Assembly (NCBI GenBank): GCA_903938815.1
Contig: CAJAES010000034.1
Location: forward strand, 152,702-216,701
Length of the DNA: 64,000 nt
Direction of reading: 5' to 3'
Source of the DNA: an uncultured beta proteobacterium
GTDB taxonomy: Bacteria > Pseudomonadota > Gammaproteobacteria > Burkholderiales > Burkholderiaceae_C
The notes beneath the pieces are model-generated. The model saw only the letters and a program-made list of their open reading frames with translations, was not told where the DNA came from and did not search any database. This document shows, piece by piece, positions 19,701 through 28,521 of the stretch (position 1 is the first letter of the stretch; the number at the start of each line of letters is the position of its first letter). The position numbers were made by a program, and so were the translations under genes.

Positions 19701-19805
19701 CTGCCGGATGCTGGCGGACTGCGCCCCCGCCGCCGCACCCAGAAGGCCCAGCGCCAGCGACAGCCTCAGTGCGACAGCTGCACTGCCCGACCACGATGCG
19801 ACCAT
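13728..19805 (-). CDS. Bacterial alpha-2-macroglobulin with thioester (YfhM/ECAM type)
   Basis: A 2025-residue periplasmic protease trap. It carries MG-type beta domains along its length and the thioester motif in SCLEQQASR, with the reactive cysteine at C1522, followed by the helical thioester domain. In this family the thioester links covalently to proteases that cleave the bait region. The signal peptide (about residues 1-28, ending LGAAAGA) has no lipobox cysteine, unlike the membrane-anchored E. coli YfhM, so the mature protein is predicted to be soluble. It is also longer than YfhM (1653). ATG 19805 has GGGGAGA upstream. The 3' end overlaps pbpC by 4 bp. oxyR is 103 bp upstream on the same strand, separated by a hairpin. 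Confidence 0.95.
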   Translation of the reverse strand: MVASWSGSAAVALRLSLALGLLGAAAGAQSASIRQLSPQGEVAQVRQVSVQFDAPVVAFGEPRLPAPLSLACEGAAVTGSGRWADDRTWLYDFSADLPPGVRCTLTQSPGWQPATGALTGRTSFSFQTGGPAVSRVEPWPGSEIEEDQHFLLLLTGPALEASLAGRTWCEVEGIGERLPARVVTGAAREAVLRDRGLEKRSAQALLLSCQRPLPQGAKVRLMWGAGIAAAANPKVATRSPQRFDFQVRAAFTAEFSCERERADAPCLPIRPMRLGFSSPVPRALAQQVRLQAEGGPALAPVFDKDDAEPRVSGVVFPSPLAENARFRLVLPPGLRDGDGRPLANAASYPLAVATGDAPPIAKFAAAPFGILEHGPEAVLPVTLRQVQGDLRPAAPGGSVRIRRLESAADVLAWHGRVRRFHESRIAAREAGLPRAEWTEVLTETDGNGRAAQRVVDRQVGTREVSLLKDDAAARRLDLPRLQGGDPRPFEVLGIPITEPGYHVVEIESRRLGTALLAKPAPMYVRTGVLVTNLGLHFKHGRENSLAWVTSLDRGRPVAGAEVTVHDCHGQTLWNGRTDARGLARIAQPLSVPDTQSRAAGRRACPSDEGLFVTARHAGPSGSAADMAFVFSSWQQGIEPWRFNVRTSDAGSDAEVRAHTVFDRTLLRAGETLSMKHFVRLETGTGLAALKPDALPTRLRIQHLGSGQEYTLPLQWLGTRSALSSWAVPQAARLGLYATRLETEPGEGRPLRQWASGEFRVEEFRLPLVDARLLPPRDAAIAPRELTLGVQMNHFSGGPMAQAPLRATALLRPRALRFTGYEDFSFEPPRDPVAEAAREAEREAAREESEGAAASSDGRLIADRQPLATAADGSARWVLKDLPPITRPAEVLAEVSFNDPNGEQQTVATTVPVWPSGVVLGVRTGSWASRRGDVGFSVLALDTAGRPIKGQAVEVRGRLAQTISTRKRLVGGFYAYDNRTEMRELGPLCSGRSDAQGLLQCTARLDTAGQVELVARAADGAGHAAQAATSVWVTQQGEVWFGQDNDDRIDVLPEKKRYAPGETARLQVRMPFREATALVAVEREGIIDTRLVTLRGSDPTVDLKIDPAWGPNVYVSVLAVRGRIRDVRWYSFFDWGWKSPVDWARSFWVEGREYQAPTAMVDLSKPAFKLGVAALQVGLAAHELQVSVTADKPQYGVRQKAMARIRVTQGGQPVAGVEVAFAAVDEGLLALSGNPSWDLLPAMFRERAWGVSTSTAQGEIIGRRHYGRKAVAAGGGGGMGGTRELFDTLLLWRGRVALDARGEAVVEVPLNDSLTAFRLVAVADDGGMRFGSGSTSVRVTQDLQMLSGLPPLVREGDRFQALMTLRNTTAREMTLRAALVGRVEGGTAGGPQGGAALALAPQELRLPPGGAREIGWAVEVPVGAERITWEGAVQETGTGKLATDRIRVTQAVRPAVPLRVLQATLQPLDGAFSMAVAPPGGAWPAQGGTREGLRGGLVVAVQPTLTGALPGIRRFFENYPFSCLEQQASRAVGLRDAAGWAALVGTLPTYLDRDGLAAYFPPRAEDAARGSDRLTAYLLAASHEAGLNLPPATRDAMLDGLTAFVQGRIERRFWSPRPDLDVRKLAAIEALARHGRAAPRMLGSIALTPNAWPTSALIDWLSILKRMDAVPDRTRRLAEANQLLRARLAWSGTTLKFSNEADDAWWWLMESADANAARLILAVLDDPAWRAELPRMVVGSLGRQQGGAWLTTTANLWGSLALDKFSAAFESVPVRGRTLAGIGSGIGISFGSSSGATPTASPASPASTPQTIQATQAARAIQAIDWAASPVGGRMLLPWPAAPGRLEVTQQGSGKPWLTVQSLAAIPLAAPMNAGYGVTRSITAVQQKNAPAWSRGDVLRVRVQIDALADMSWVVLSDPVPGGATVLGSGLGRDSALAARGEQRAGLRGDAPEARAGAPAVPAFDERGFEAFRRYFEFLPRGRHVVEYTVRLNNPGRFALPPTRVEAMYAPESFGETPNATLEVTP

Positions 19806-19871
19806 GCGATCTCCCCGCCAGAACCCGTTTGCGGGCAGTCTAGTGCGGGGCGCTCGAACGGTGGTGATCCC

Positions 19872-19895
19872 GGGGCGACGATGTGCCGTCGCCCC
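19872..19895 (-). terminator. Hairpin between oxyR and the macroglobulin gene
   Basis: A perfect 9-bp stem (GGGGCGACG / CGTCGCCCC) with a 6-base loop lies 13 bp past the oxyR stop codon. There is no T-run, so termination would be partial or Rho-assisted. Confidence 0.45.
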
Positions 19896-19908
19896 TGCGG
19901 CCAGCGAG

Positions 19909-20829
19909 TCAGGACAGCCGCGTCACACCCGGCAGCGGGCAGGCATAGATGGCGTTGCGCAGCGCGGCGATGGCCTCGTAGCGGGTGAAGCTGCGGCGCC
20001 ACGCCAGCACCACGCGCCGCGTGGGCACAGGGTCGGCAAAGGGCACGAAGGCCAGGTGCGCCTGCGGCTCGGCCGGCACCGAGAGCTTGGGCACCACGGT
20101 GATGCCCATGCCCGAGGCCACCATGTACTTGATGGTCTCGAGCGAGCTGCCCTCGAAGCTCTTGCGAATGCCTTCCGCGTCGCTCGAGAAGCGGGCGTAC
20201 TCCGGGCAGACCTCGAGCACGTGGTCGCGGAAGCAGTGGCCGGTGCCCAGCAGCAGCATGGTCTCGCGCTTGAGCTCCTCGGCGGGAATGGCCGTGCGCT
20301 GCGCCAGCGGGTGGTTCTTGGGCGTGGCCACCATGAAGGGCTCGTCATACAGCGGCGCCACGGCCAGCCCGGTGTCGGGGAAGGGCTCGGCCATGATCGC
20401 GCAGTCCAGCTCGCCCGTGCGCAGCATCTCCAGCAGCTTGACCGTGAAGTTCTCCTGCAGCATCAGCGGCATCTGCGGCGTGGTCTCGATGGCCTTGCGC
20501 ACCAGGTCGGGCAGCAGATAGGGCCCGATCGTGTAGATCACGCCCAGGCGCAGCGGGCCGGAGAGAGGGTCCTTGCCGCGCTTGGCGATCTCCTTGATGC
20601 CCTGTGCCTGCTCGATCACCTGCTGTGCCTGGCGCACGATCTCCTCGCCCAGCGGGGTGACCGAGACCTCGTTGCCGCCGCGCTCGAAGATCTTGCAGTC
20701 CAGTTCCTCCTCGAGCTTCTTGATCGCGACGGACAGCGTGGGTTGCGACACGAAGCAGGCCTCGGCGGCCCTGCCGAAGTGGCGCTCACGCGCCACGGCG
20801 ACGATGTATCTCAGTTCGGTCAGCGTCAT
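19909..20829 (-). CDS. oxyR: Peroxide-sensing LysR-type regulator OxyR
   Basis: A 306-residue LysR-family regulator. The N-terminal winged helix-turn-helix spans residues 1-60 (LRYIVAVARERHFGRAAEA). The redox pair is present at the exact E. coli positions: C199 in GTGHCFRDH and C208 in LEVCPEY, nine residues apart. Peroxide forms the C199-C208 disulfide, turning on catalase, peroxiredoxin and dps-type genes. A strong intrinsic terminator of the preceding gene ends about 15 bp before the oxyR ATG, so its own promoter must overlap that terminator. No catalase or ahp gene is in the window, but dps is. Confidence 0.96.
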   Translation of the reverse strand: MTLTELRYIVAVARERHFGRAAEACFVSQPTLSVAIKKLEEELDCKIFERGGNEVSVTPLGEEIVRQAQQVIEQAQGIKEIAKRGKDPLSGPLRLGVIYTIGPYLLPDLVRKAIETTPQMPLMLQENFTVKLLEMLRTGELDCAIMAEPFPDTGLAVAPLYDEPFMVATPKNHPLAQRTAIPAEELKRETMLLLGTGHCFRDHVLEVCPEYARFSSDAEGIRKSFEGSSLETIKYMVASGMGITVVPKLSVPAEPQAHLAFVPFADPVPTRRVVLAWRRSFTRYEAIAALRNAIYACPLPGVTRLS

Positions 20830-20844
20830 GCGGCCATTGTGGCC

Positions 20845-20881
20845 AAAAACGAGGCCGCCGCCGGAGTGCCCGGCGGCGGCC
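20845..20881 (-). terminator. Strong intrinsic terminator of the repeat-domain hydrolase gene
   Basis: Read on the minus strand, a perfect 12-bp stem (20881-20870 with 20864-20853, loop of 5) is followed by TCGTTTTTGG. It starts 23 bp after the stop codon at 20904 and ends just before the oxyR start. Confidence 0.9.
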
Positions 20882-20903
20882 GATTCAGCGGGCCCTGGGG
20901 GGC

Positions 20904-22907
20904 TTACCAGGTCTGAAGCGCCGAGCGCACGACCTCGCGGAACAGCTCGGGCTGCGCGGCGTTGAAGGCGTTGGTGTAGTCGGTGTCGGCCTGGCACTCG
21001 ACGGTCGAGGTGTCGAAGTTCTCCCAGCAGGGCACCGGTGTGTCGGAGATGAAGTGGCCATAGGCGTAGTCGCGGTACTGCGTGGCGCCCGACACCTTGA
21101 TGGGGAGCCGGATCAGGCCCGCCGACGACCGGACGATCACCTTCTGGCCACAGGCGCCTGCAGAGTCCGGCAGGCAGGTGCCGTAGCTGCCGCCCTTGCT
21201 GTAGCCCTTGACGAGAGTGCCGAACGAAGCCGCCACCGCCGACTTGCCGAGCGCCGACGCCTCGGCGTTGATGATGGCCTGCAGCGACGAGCTGACCCCC
21301 GACTTCGGGTTGGCTGACTCCAGGAACTCCGTGCGGGCCGCGTTCGTTTCGGTCAGCGCGGTGCTGCGCCACACGCCTTCGTAGATGCGGGACAGGTCTG
21401 CCGCCGTGGTGTTGTTGCGCAGGTTGTCGGGGTCGTACTTCTGGGTCGACAGGTTCCAGTACGCGCAGCCGATGTTGTGTCGCAGTTGCGTACCCGTCAT
21501 GCCTGCGTTGCTGCTGCCGGTGGTGTTGATGGCCGACATCCCGTAGCGCAGCACCACGCCCCGGGTGGTGCGGTTGTCGGAGATCCGCATCATCTCGTCG
21601 AGACCCTTCTCGAAGTTGTAGTTGGTCTGCAGGTTGCCGGAGGTCTCGTAGATCGGGCTCGGGCATTTGTCCTTGGCCTGCCCGCTGCCGCCGTCCGGGT
21701 AGTTGTAGTAGTTGAAGGCCGATGCGAGCGTGGTCGTGCCGAGCTGGACCTGGCGCATGCCGTGCAGCAGGTGCAGCGCCTTCAGTGCGCTGGCGGTCTC
21801 GGCCTTGCGGTCGGCGTTCAGGTTCACCAGCACCGACGAGCCGGACTGCTTGAGATAGGCCGAGAAGATGCCGCGCGTCGGGCCGCCGTTGGCATCCAGG
21901 AACTTCTGGCCGTAGATGCCGCGCATGCGACGCGTGGCCGCGTTCGCGTTGTCGATGAAGGCCGCGGTGTAGCGCCGCTGTCCGCTGCCGTTCAGGAAGC
22001 TCTGGATCTCCACCGGCCGGGCGGCCAGCTGATTGGCGAAGTTCAGCAGCGCGGTGCCCGAGGTGAAGTCGTACTGGTACCACCAGGCGGAGGCATCCGA
22101 GCCGGTGTTCTTGACCTGCACGAAGTTGTAGGTGCCGTCGCTTTGCCGGTCGAGCTTGACGATGCGGCCTGCGAAGGCGCTGACCTTGGCGGCGATGCTC
22201 GAAGTGGTCTGGTTGTAGAAGTACTGCCAGCTCTTGGTGTCCGTGCCCGTGTTGGAGACAAAGACCGCCGCGTACTTCTTGACGCCGCCTTCGACGAAGT
22301 GGTCGAGGTCGATGATGCGGCGGTTCGAGCTGACCTGGGTGCTGATCTGCGACGAGGTGGCGCCGATCAGGTAAGTCCAGCTGCGCGCGGCGGCGCCGGC
22401 GTTGCTGACCATCACGACGGCGTAGCGGATGGTGCCGCCGCCGATGTCGTAGGGCTCGATGTCGATCAGCCGCGCGCTGTTGGCGTTGAGGTAGGAGCTG
22501 ACCTGTGCGGCGGTGAGCCCGTAGTACCACCACCAGCCGCCGGTGGCGGCGTAGGCGCCGCTGTTCTTCACCATGCGCGCCGCGAACCGGGGTTCGCCGT
22601 TGGAGATGCCCTCGAACTGCAGTTCCGTCAGGCGCGCGCCCTTGGAGCTGAGCAGGGAGCTGATCTGCGCCGCCGTCTGGCCCGTGTAGAGCCACCAGGC
22701 GGTGGGCACGTTGATCGACTGGTCGCTGGTCAGGGAGTTGGTGTCCAGCGCGAGCGGGTCGATCCCGGGCTCGCGCTGCTCCGCGCCTTGCGCCTCGATG
22801 CCGGCGTCGACGTCCGACTGCGCCGCCGCGGCCGTGGCGGCCAGGCAGGCTGCACTGACCAGGAGGCCGAGCAGCGGGCGGCGCGTGGGTGACAGTACAG
22901 GTCTCAT
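20904..22907 (-). CDS. Secreted serine hydrolase with N-terminal tandem repeats and beta-lactamase-fold C-terminus
   Basis: A 667-residue exported protein. A signal peptide (about residues 1-28, ending ATAAAA) is followed by at least four repeats of about 55 residues between residues 65 and 330. Each has an aromatic patch (WWLY, WWWYY, WTYL, WQYFY), a xTAAQISS-like helix, an LxDLxxF strand and a YAxVMVSN-like strand. This resembles Bacterial Tandem Repeat Domain 1, also found in polyglycine hydrolases. The C-terminal half looks like a class A beta-lactamase fold: SxxK as TASALKAL, and SDN in MMRISDNRTTRG. I see no clear KTG box. Proteins of this build are plausible peptidases or esterases rather than drug-resistance enzymes. 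ATG 22907 has AGGAGA upstream; a strong terminator follows. Confidence 0.8.
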   Translation of the reverse strand: MRPVLSPTRRPLLGLLVSAACLAATAAAAQSDVDAGIEAQGAEQREPGIDPLALDTNSLTSDQSINVPTAWWLYTGQTAAQISSLLSSKGARLTELQFEGISNGEPRFAARMVKNSGAYAATGGWWWYYGLTAAQVSSYLNANSARLIDIEPYDIGGGTIRYAVVMVSNAGAAARSWTYLIGATSSQISTQVSSNRRIIDLDHFVEGGVKKYAAVFVSNTGTDTKSWQYFYNQTTSSIAAKVSAFAGRIVKLDRQSDGTYNFVQVKNTGSDASAWWYQYDFTSGTALLNFANQLAARPVEIQSFLNGSGQRRYTAAFIDNANAATRRMRGIYGQKFLDANGGPTRGIFSAYLKQSGSSVLVNLNADRKAETASALKALHLLHGMRQVQLGTTTLASAFNYYNYPDGGSGQAKDKCPSPIYETSGNLQTNYNFEKGLDEMMRISDNRTTRGVVLRYGMSAINTTGSSNAGMTGTQLRHNIGCAYWNLSTQKYDPDNLRNNTTAADLSRIYEGVWRSTALTETNAARTEFLESANPKSGVSSSLQAIINAEASALGKSAVAASFGTLVKGYSKGGSYGTCLPDSAGACGQKVIVRSSAGLIRLPIKVSGATQYRDYAYGHFISDTPVPCWENFDTSTVECQADTDYTNAFNAAQPELFREVVRSALQTW

Positions 22908-23057
22908 CTCGGGTCTCCTCGGTTGCGCCGCACGGGATGGCGTCGCTGTGCCGCGATCATCGGGAGCAGCCGTTGCAGGAGCGTTGCGGCGCAGGGGGGA
23001 GACGCACCCCACCCGACCTATGGGGGATGCCCGCCACCCTCGCCCTGCGCTGCGGCG

Positions 23058-25169
23058 CTAGGCCTTGAGGAACTCTGCCTTGCTGCCGAGCCAGCGCGCC
23101 ACGTGCGCCCGCGCGGCTGCCGGCTGTTCGCGCAGCAGGCGCGGCGCCAGGTCGCGGGCGCGTTGCAGCAGGGCGTCGTCCTCGGCCAGGTCGGCGAAGC
23201 GCAGCAGCGCGTCCCCGCTCTGGCGCGAGCCCAGGAACTCACCGGGGCCGCGGATGTCCAGGTCGCGCCTGGCGATCTCGAAACCGTCGGTCGTCTCGGC
23301 CATCGCGCGCAGCCGCGCCTTGCCGGTGTCGGCCAGCGGCGCGGTGTACAGCAGCACGCAGGCGCTGGCCACGGCGCCGCGCCCCACGCGCCCGCGCAGC
23401 TGGTGCAGCTGCGCGAGGCCGAACCGCTCGGCGTGCTCGATCACCATCAGGCTCGCGTTGGGCACGTCCACGCCCACCTCGATGACGGTGGTGGCCACCA
23501 GCACCGCCATCTGCCCGCCCGAGAAGAGCGCCATCACGGCCGCCTTTTCGGCACCCGGCATGCGCCCGTGCAGCAGGCCGACCGTGACGCCGGGCAGCAG
23601 CGCACCCAGCTCGGCGTGCGTCTCGGTGGCGTTCTTCAGGTCCAGCGTCTCGGATTCCTCGATCAGCGGGCACACCCAGTAGACCTGCTTGCCCGCCGCC
23701 ACCTCGTCGCGGATGCGCGCCACCACCTCGGGCCGCCGGTTGTCTGCGAAGACCTTGGTGACGATGGGCGTGCGGCCGGGCGGCAGCGTGTCGATGGTGC
23801 TCACGTCCAGGTCGGCGTAGTAGGTCATGGCCAGCGTGCGCGGGATGGGCGTGGCGCTCATCATCAGCAGGTGCGGCTCGACGGCCTCGAGCGCGCCGCC
23901 GCCTTGCCCGCGGCTCCCGGCGCAATCCGGGCTGGCGCCCTCCGTCCCGCCCGCGCTCTCTCCGTCATGCTCCCGTGCCTGCCTCAGCGCCAGGCGCTGG
24001 GCCACGCCGAACCGGTGCTGCTCGTCGACGATGGCAAGCCCCAGCCGGGCGAAGGCCACGCCTTCCTGGATCATGGCCTGGGTGCCCACGATCAGCATGG
24101 CCGCGCCCGACGCCACCTGCGCCAGCATCTCCTTGCGGCCCTTGCCGCGCCGGCTTCCCGTGAGCCAGGCCGTGGTGATGCCCAGCGGCTCCAGCCACTG
24201 CACGAGCTTGCGGAAATGCTGCTCGGCCAGCAGCTCGGTGGGCGCCATCAGGGCGCACTGCCAGCCGGCCTGGATGGCGGTGGCTGCGGCCAGCGCCGCC
24301 ACCACGGTCTTGCCGGCGCCGACGTCGCCCTGCAGCAGGCGGTTCATCGGCTGCTCGCGCCCGAGGTCGGCCACGATCTCGCCCACCACGCGCTGCTGCG
24401 CGTCGGTCAGGCCCCAGGGCAGCGCGGCCTGCAGCCGCTCCGGAAGGCCGCCGGCGGGAGAGGTGAGCACAGGCGCGCGCAGGTGGGCGCGCTCCTCGCG
24501 GGCCAGGGCCTGCGAGAGCTGCTGCGCCAGCAGTTCGTCGAACTTCAGCCGCTGCCAGGCTGAGTGGCTTCGGTCCTCCAGCGCGGGCAGTGGCGCGCCG
24601 GGCGGCGGGTGGTGCAGGAAGTTCAGGGCCTCGCGCAGAGCCGGCAGGCCCGCCGGCACCGTGCCCGGCGGCAGCAGCTCGGCCAGGTTGGCGCGCATCA
24701 GGGCGGAGTCGATGGCCTTGCGCAGATAGGCCTGGGGCAGCTGGGCGCCGACCGGGTAGACCGGCGTCAGCGAGGCCGGCAGCGGCGTCCCCTCGGCCAC
24801 CACCCGCACGGTCGGGTGCACCATCTCGCGGCCGAAGAAGCCGTCGCGCAACTCGCCGCGCACGCGCAGCATCTGGCCCACCGCCCAGCTCTTCTGCTGG
24901 GCGGGGTAGAAGTGCAGGAAGCGAAGCACCAGCTCATCGTCGCCATCCTGCAGGCGCAGCACCAGCTGGCGCCGGCCGCGGGCCTCGACCCGGCTGTCGC
25001 GCACGGTGCCCTGCACCTGTACGGTCTCGCCTGCCCGCGCCGCGGCCAGCGGCACCAGGCGGGTCTCGTCCTCGTAGCGCAGGGGCAGGTGCAGCGCGAG
25101 GTCGATCTCGCGCCGCAGGCCCATGCGTTCCATGGCTTTGGCGGGTCCGGATTTTTGCGCCTCGGGCAT
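23058..25169 (-). CDS. recG: ATP-dependent DNA helicase RecG
   Basis: A 703-residue branched-DNA translocase that regresses stalled forks. The N-terminal wedge/OB domain covers about residues 20-170. The helicase core has Walker [12 protein letters not shown], the DEQH box in [13 protein letters not shown], motif [12 protein letters not shown], and QLRGRVGRG of motif VI. The TRG-like end is followed by a C-terminal DFLGxRQSG region. The start [11 protein letters not shown] at 25169 gives a length close to E. coli RecG (693); further upstream the frame runs antisense into queA. It is divergent from queA with only 37 bp between start codons. Confidence 0.96.
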   Translation of the reverse strand: MPEAQKSGPAKAMERMGLRREIDLALHLPLRYEDETRLVPLAAARAGETVQVQGTVRDSRVEARGRRQLVLRLQDGDDELVLRFLHFYPAQQKSWAVGQMLRVRGELRDGFFGREMVHPTVRVVAEGTPLPASLTPVYPVGAQLPQAYLRKAIDSALMRANLAELLPPGTVPAGLPALREALNFLHHPPPGAPLPALEDRSHSAWQRLKFDELLAQQLSQALAREERAHLRAPVLTSPAGGLPERLQAALPWGLTDAQQRVVGEIVADLGREQPMNRLLQGDVGAGKTVVAALAAATAIQAGWQCALMAPTELLAEQHFRKLVQWLEPLGITTAWLTGSRRGKGRKEMLAQVASGAAMLIVGTQAMIQEGVAFARLGLAIVDEQHRFGVAQRLALRQAREHDGESAGGTEGASPDCAGSRGQGGGALEAVEPHLLMMSATPIPRTLAMTYYADLDVSTIDTLPPGRTPIVTKVFADNRRPEVVARIRDEVAAGKQVYWVCPLIEESETLDLKNATETHAELGALLPGVTVGLLHGRMPGAEKAAVMALFSGGQMAVLVATTVIEVGVDVPNASLMVIEHAERFGLAQLHQLRGRVGRGAVASACVLLYTAPLADTGKARLRAMAETTDGFEIARRDLDIRGPGEFLGSRQSGDALLRFADLAEDDALLQRARDLAPRLLREQPAAARAHVARWLGSKAEFLKA

Positions 25170-25206
25170 GGAACAATTCTGGGGCCAGCGCACCCAAGCT
25201 GCTGCC

Positions 25207-26247
25207 ATGACAGAACTCAACCTCTCCGACTTCGATTTCCAGCTTCCCCCCGAGCTGATCGCCCAGCACCCGGCCGCCGTGCGCAGCGCCTCGCGGCTGC
25301 TCGACGGCACCGGGCAGCTTCCGATCGACCGCATCTTCAGCGACCTGCCGGGGCTGCTGTCCCCGGGCGATCTGCTGGTGGTGAACGACACCCAGGTCAT
25401 CAAGGCCCGGCTGCTGGGCGAAAAGCCCACCGGCGGCGCCGTGGAGGGCCTGGTGGAACGGGTGATTCCCGGCACGCGCGAGGTCTGGGCGCACCTGCGG
25501 GCCAGCAAGTCCCCGCGCCCCGGTACGCTGGTGCGCTTCGCCGAGGCCTTCGATGCCGAGGTGCTCGGCAGGGTCGGGCCGGAGGACTCGCTCTTTCACC
25601 TGCGCTTCCCGGACGACCCTTTCGTGCTGCTGCGCCGGCACGGCCACGTGCCGCTGCCGCCCTACATCACGCACGCCGACGAAGCCGAGGACGAAGCCCG
25701 CTACCAGACCCTCTTCGCCGCCCGCCCTGGGGCCGTGGCCGCACCCACGGCGTCGCTGCACTTCGACGAGGCCGTGCTGGCCGCGCTCGACGCCCGTGGC
25801 GTGAGGCGGGCCGCCGTCACGCTGCATGTGGGCGCCGGCACCTTCCAGCCGGTGCGCACCGAGCGCCTGGCCGAGCACCGCATGCACAGCGAGTGGTATG
25901 AGGTCGGGGCCGAGACCGTCGCCGCCATTGCGGCCACCCGCGCCGCTGGCGGCCGCATCGTCGCGGCCGGCACCACGGCGCTGCGCGCGCTCGAGTCGGC
26001 CGCGCGCGGCGGCACCCTGCTGGCCAGCCAGGGCGAGACGGACCTCTTCATCACGCCGGGCTACGACTTCCGCGTGGTCGACATGCTGGTGACGAACTTC
26101 CACCTGCCCAAGAGCACGCTGCTGATGCTGATCTCGGCCTTCGCCGGGCATCCGCACGTCAAGGCGCTGTACCGGCACGCCATCGAGTCGCGCTACCGCT
26201 TCTTCAGCTACGGCGACGCGATGCTGCTGGCGCGCGCCGGCACATAG
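25207..26247 (+). CDS. queA: S-adenosylmethionine:tRNA ribosyltransferase-isomerase
   Basis: A 346-residue enzyme that transfers and isomerises the ribosyl part of SAM to preQ1-tRNA, forming epoxyqueuosine. The N-terminus [22 protein letters not shown] is diagnostic, as are the [19 protein letters not shown] and PTASLHFD segments and the late [19 protein letters not shown] motif. The length is normal. It is followed after 66 bp by tgt on the same strand, forming the usual queuosine pair in reverse biochemical order. It shares a 37-bp divergent promoter region with recG. Confidence 0.97.
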   Translation: MTELNLSDFDFQLPPELIAQHPAAVRSASRLLDGTGQLPIDRIFSDLPGLLSPGDLLVVNDTQVIKARLLGEKPTGGAVEGLVERVIPGTREVWAHLRASKSPRPGTLVRFAEAFDAEVLGRVGPEDSLFHLRFPDDPFVLLRRHGHVPLPPYITHADEAEDEARYQTLFAARPGAVAAPTASLHFDEAVLAALDARGVRRAAVTLHVGAGTFQPVRTERLAEHRMHSEWYEVGAETVAAIAATRAAGGRIVAAGTTALRALESAARGGTLLASQGETDLFITPGYDFRVVDMLVTNFHLPKSTLLMLISAFAGHPHVKALYRHAIESRYRFFSYGDAMLLARAGT

Positions 26248-27444
<1,197 letters not shown>

Positions 27445-27537
27445 CGCCGGAGCGCGGCAGCACGGCAGCACGGCAGCGTCGGGCGGCCCTCGGCCTCCGA
27501 TCCGTGACCTGCGCCAATCGCGGCGCGGCCCCGGTCC

Positions 27538-28389
27538 TCAGCCCGAAGTCTCGACCGCCGAGACCCCTGCGCCGCCCGTCTGGTCGAGCTCCTTGGCCAG
27601 CCAGGGCAGCACCGGTTTCAGCGCCGCCGCCAGCGTGTGCGGCGGGTTCACGACGAAGACGCTGCTGCCGAGCATGCCGAAACCGCGCTCGTCGGCGCGC
27701 GCCACCGTCAGCCGCGCGTGCAGCCAGCCCTTCTTGGCCGGCGCGGCCGAGGCCTTCAGGCGCTGCGGCAGCTGCACCGATTCCAGCAGCTGCAGCTGCG
27801 GCAGCCAGACGATCACCGTGCCGTCGGCGAAACGCTCGATGGCGTCGCGCACGGCGGTCAGGACCTTCGTGTAGTCGGTCTTCATCTCGTAGGACGGATC
27901 GATCAGCAGCACACCCCGGCGCGAGGGCGGCGGCAGCTGCTTCTTCACGGCCGCGAAGCCGTCGCTCATCGAGACTTCCACGTTCGGCTGGTCACCGAGG
28001 TAGCTCAGCAGGATCTTGTGGTCGGTGGGGTGCAGCTCGAACAGCCGCATCTGGTCCTGCGGGCGCAGCAGCAGGTGGGCGAACGCCGGCGAGCCCGGGT
28101 ACTGCAGCAGCTTCTTGCCGTCGTTGAACTGCCGCACCAGCGCCACGTAGTCGGCCACCGGAGCGGGCAGGTCGTCGCGGCCCCACAGGCGGCCGACGCC
28201 GTCCTCGAACTCGTTGCGCTTGTGGGCGTATTCGCCCTGCAGTGAATAACCTCCGGCGCCGGCATGCGTGTCGACCACGCGATAGCCCTTGTCCTTCTGG
28301 TTCATGTGGCGCAGCACGAGCGTGAGCACCAGGTGTTTGAGCACGTCGGCGTGGTTGCCGGCGTGATAGGCGTGTCGGTAGGCGAGCAT
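27538..28389 (-). CDS. rlmJ: 23S rRNA (adenine-2030-N6)-methyltransferase
   Basis: A 283-residue SAM-dependent methyltransferase that modifies A2030 of 23S rRNA. The N-terminus MLAYRHAYHAGNHADVLKHL is typical, followed by the SAM site VDTHAGAGGYSL (about residues 36-47) and the catalytic LIDPSYEMK motif. The length matches E. coli RlmJ (280). The start at 28389 is fixed by the conserved N-terminus; an upstream in-frame extension runs through a 13-bp tandem repeat and is not coding-like. It is divergent from the Ser/Thr kinase. Confidence 0.95.
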   Translation of the reverse strand: MLAYRHAYHAGNHADVLKHLVLTLVLRHMNQKDKGYRVVDTHAGAGGYSLQGEYAHKRNEFEDGVGRLWGRDDLPAPVADYVALVRQFNDGKKLLQYPGSPAFAHLLLRPQDQMRLFELHPTDHKILLSYLGDQPNVEVSMSDGFAAVKKQLPPPSRRGVLLIDPSYEMKTDYTKVLTAVRDAIERFADGTVIVWLPQLQLLESVQLPQRLKASAAPAKKGWLHARLTVARADERGFGMLGSSVFVVNPPHTLAAALKPVLPWLAKELDQTGGAGVSAVETSG

Positions 28390-28431
28390 CGCCCGATGGT
28401 GCCACGGCCCGGGCCTGTCGGGCAGGCCGGG

Positions 28432-28475
28432 CGTACACCCAGGGCGTATACCCAGGGCGTATACCCAGGGCGTAC
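28432..28475. repeat. 13-bp direct repeats with GTATAC core between rlmJ and the kinase
   Basis: Three units of 13 bases (CGTACACCCAGGG, then CGTATACCCAGGG twice) and a final CGTAC run in tandem. They lie in the 132-bp divergent intergenic region, about 45 bp from each start codon. The regular spacing of GTATAC palindromes looks like repeated operator sites. Confidence 0.75.
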
Positions 28476-28521
28476 CATCGCGCCTCATTGCCGACCACCG
28501 CAGGCCGCCAGCACCCCGCCG

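Noticed and set aside
15060..19988. Open reading of 1642 codons on the plus strand opposite the macroglobulin gene
   Set aside because: It is an antisense shadow typical of GC-rich DNA: rich in R, H, Q, A and G, without domains, and opposite a gene with clear family motifs.
25123..25206. Upstream extensions of queA and recG across their shared intergenic region
   Set aside because: Conserved N-termini ([11 protein letters not shown] for Que[12 protein letters not shown] for RecG) fix the starts; longer forms would overlap antisense without ribosome sites.
28432..28475. Short tandem repeats considered as a CRISPR array
   Set aside because: The 13-bp units are directly adjacent with no spacers, and no cas gene is present in the window.
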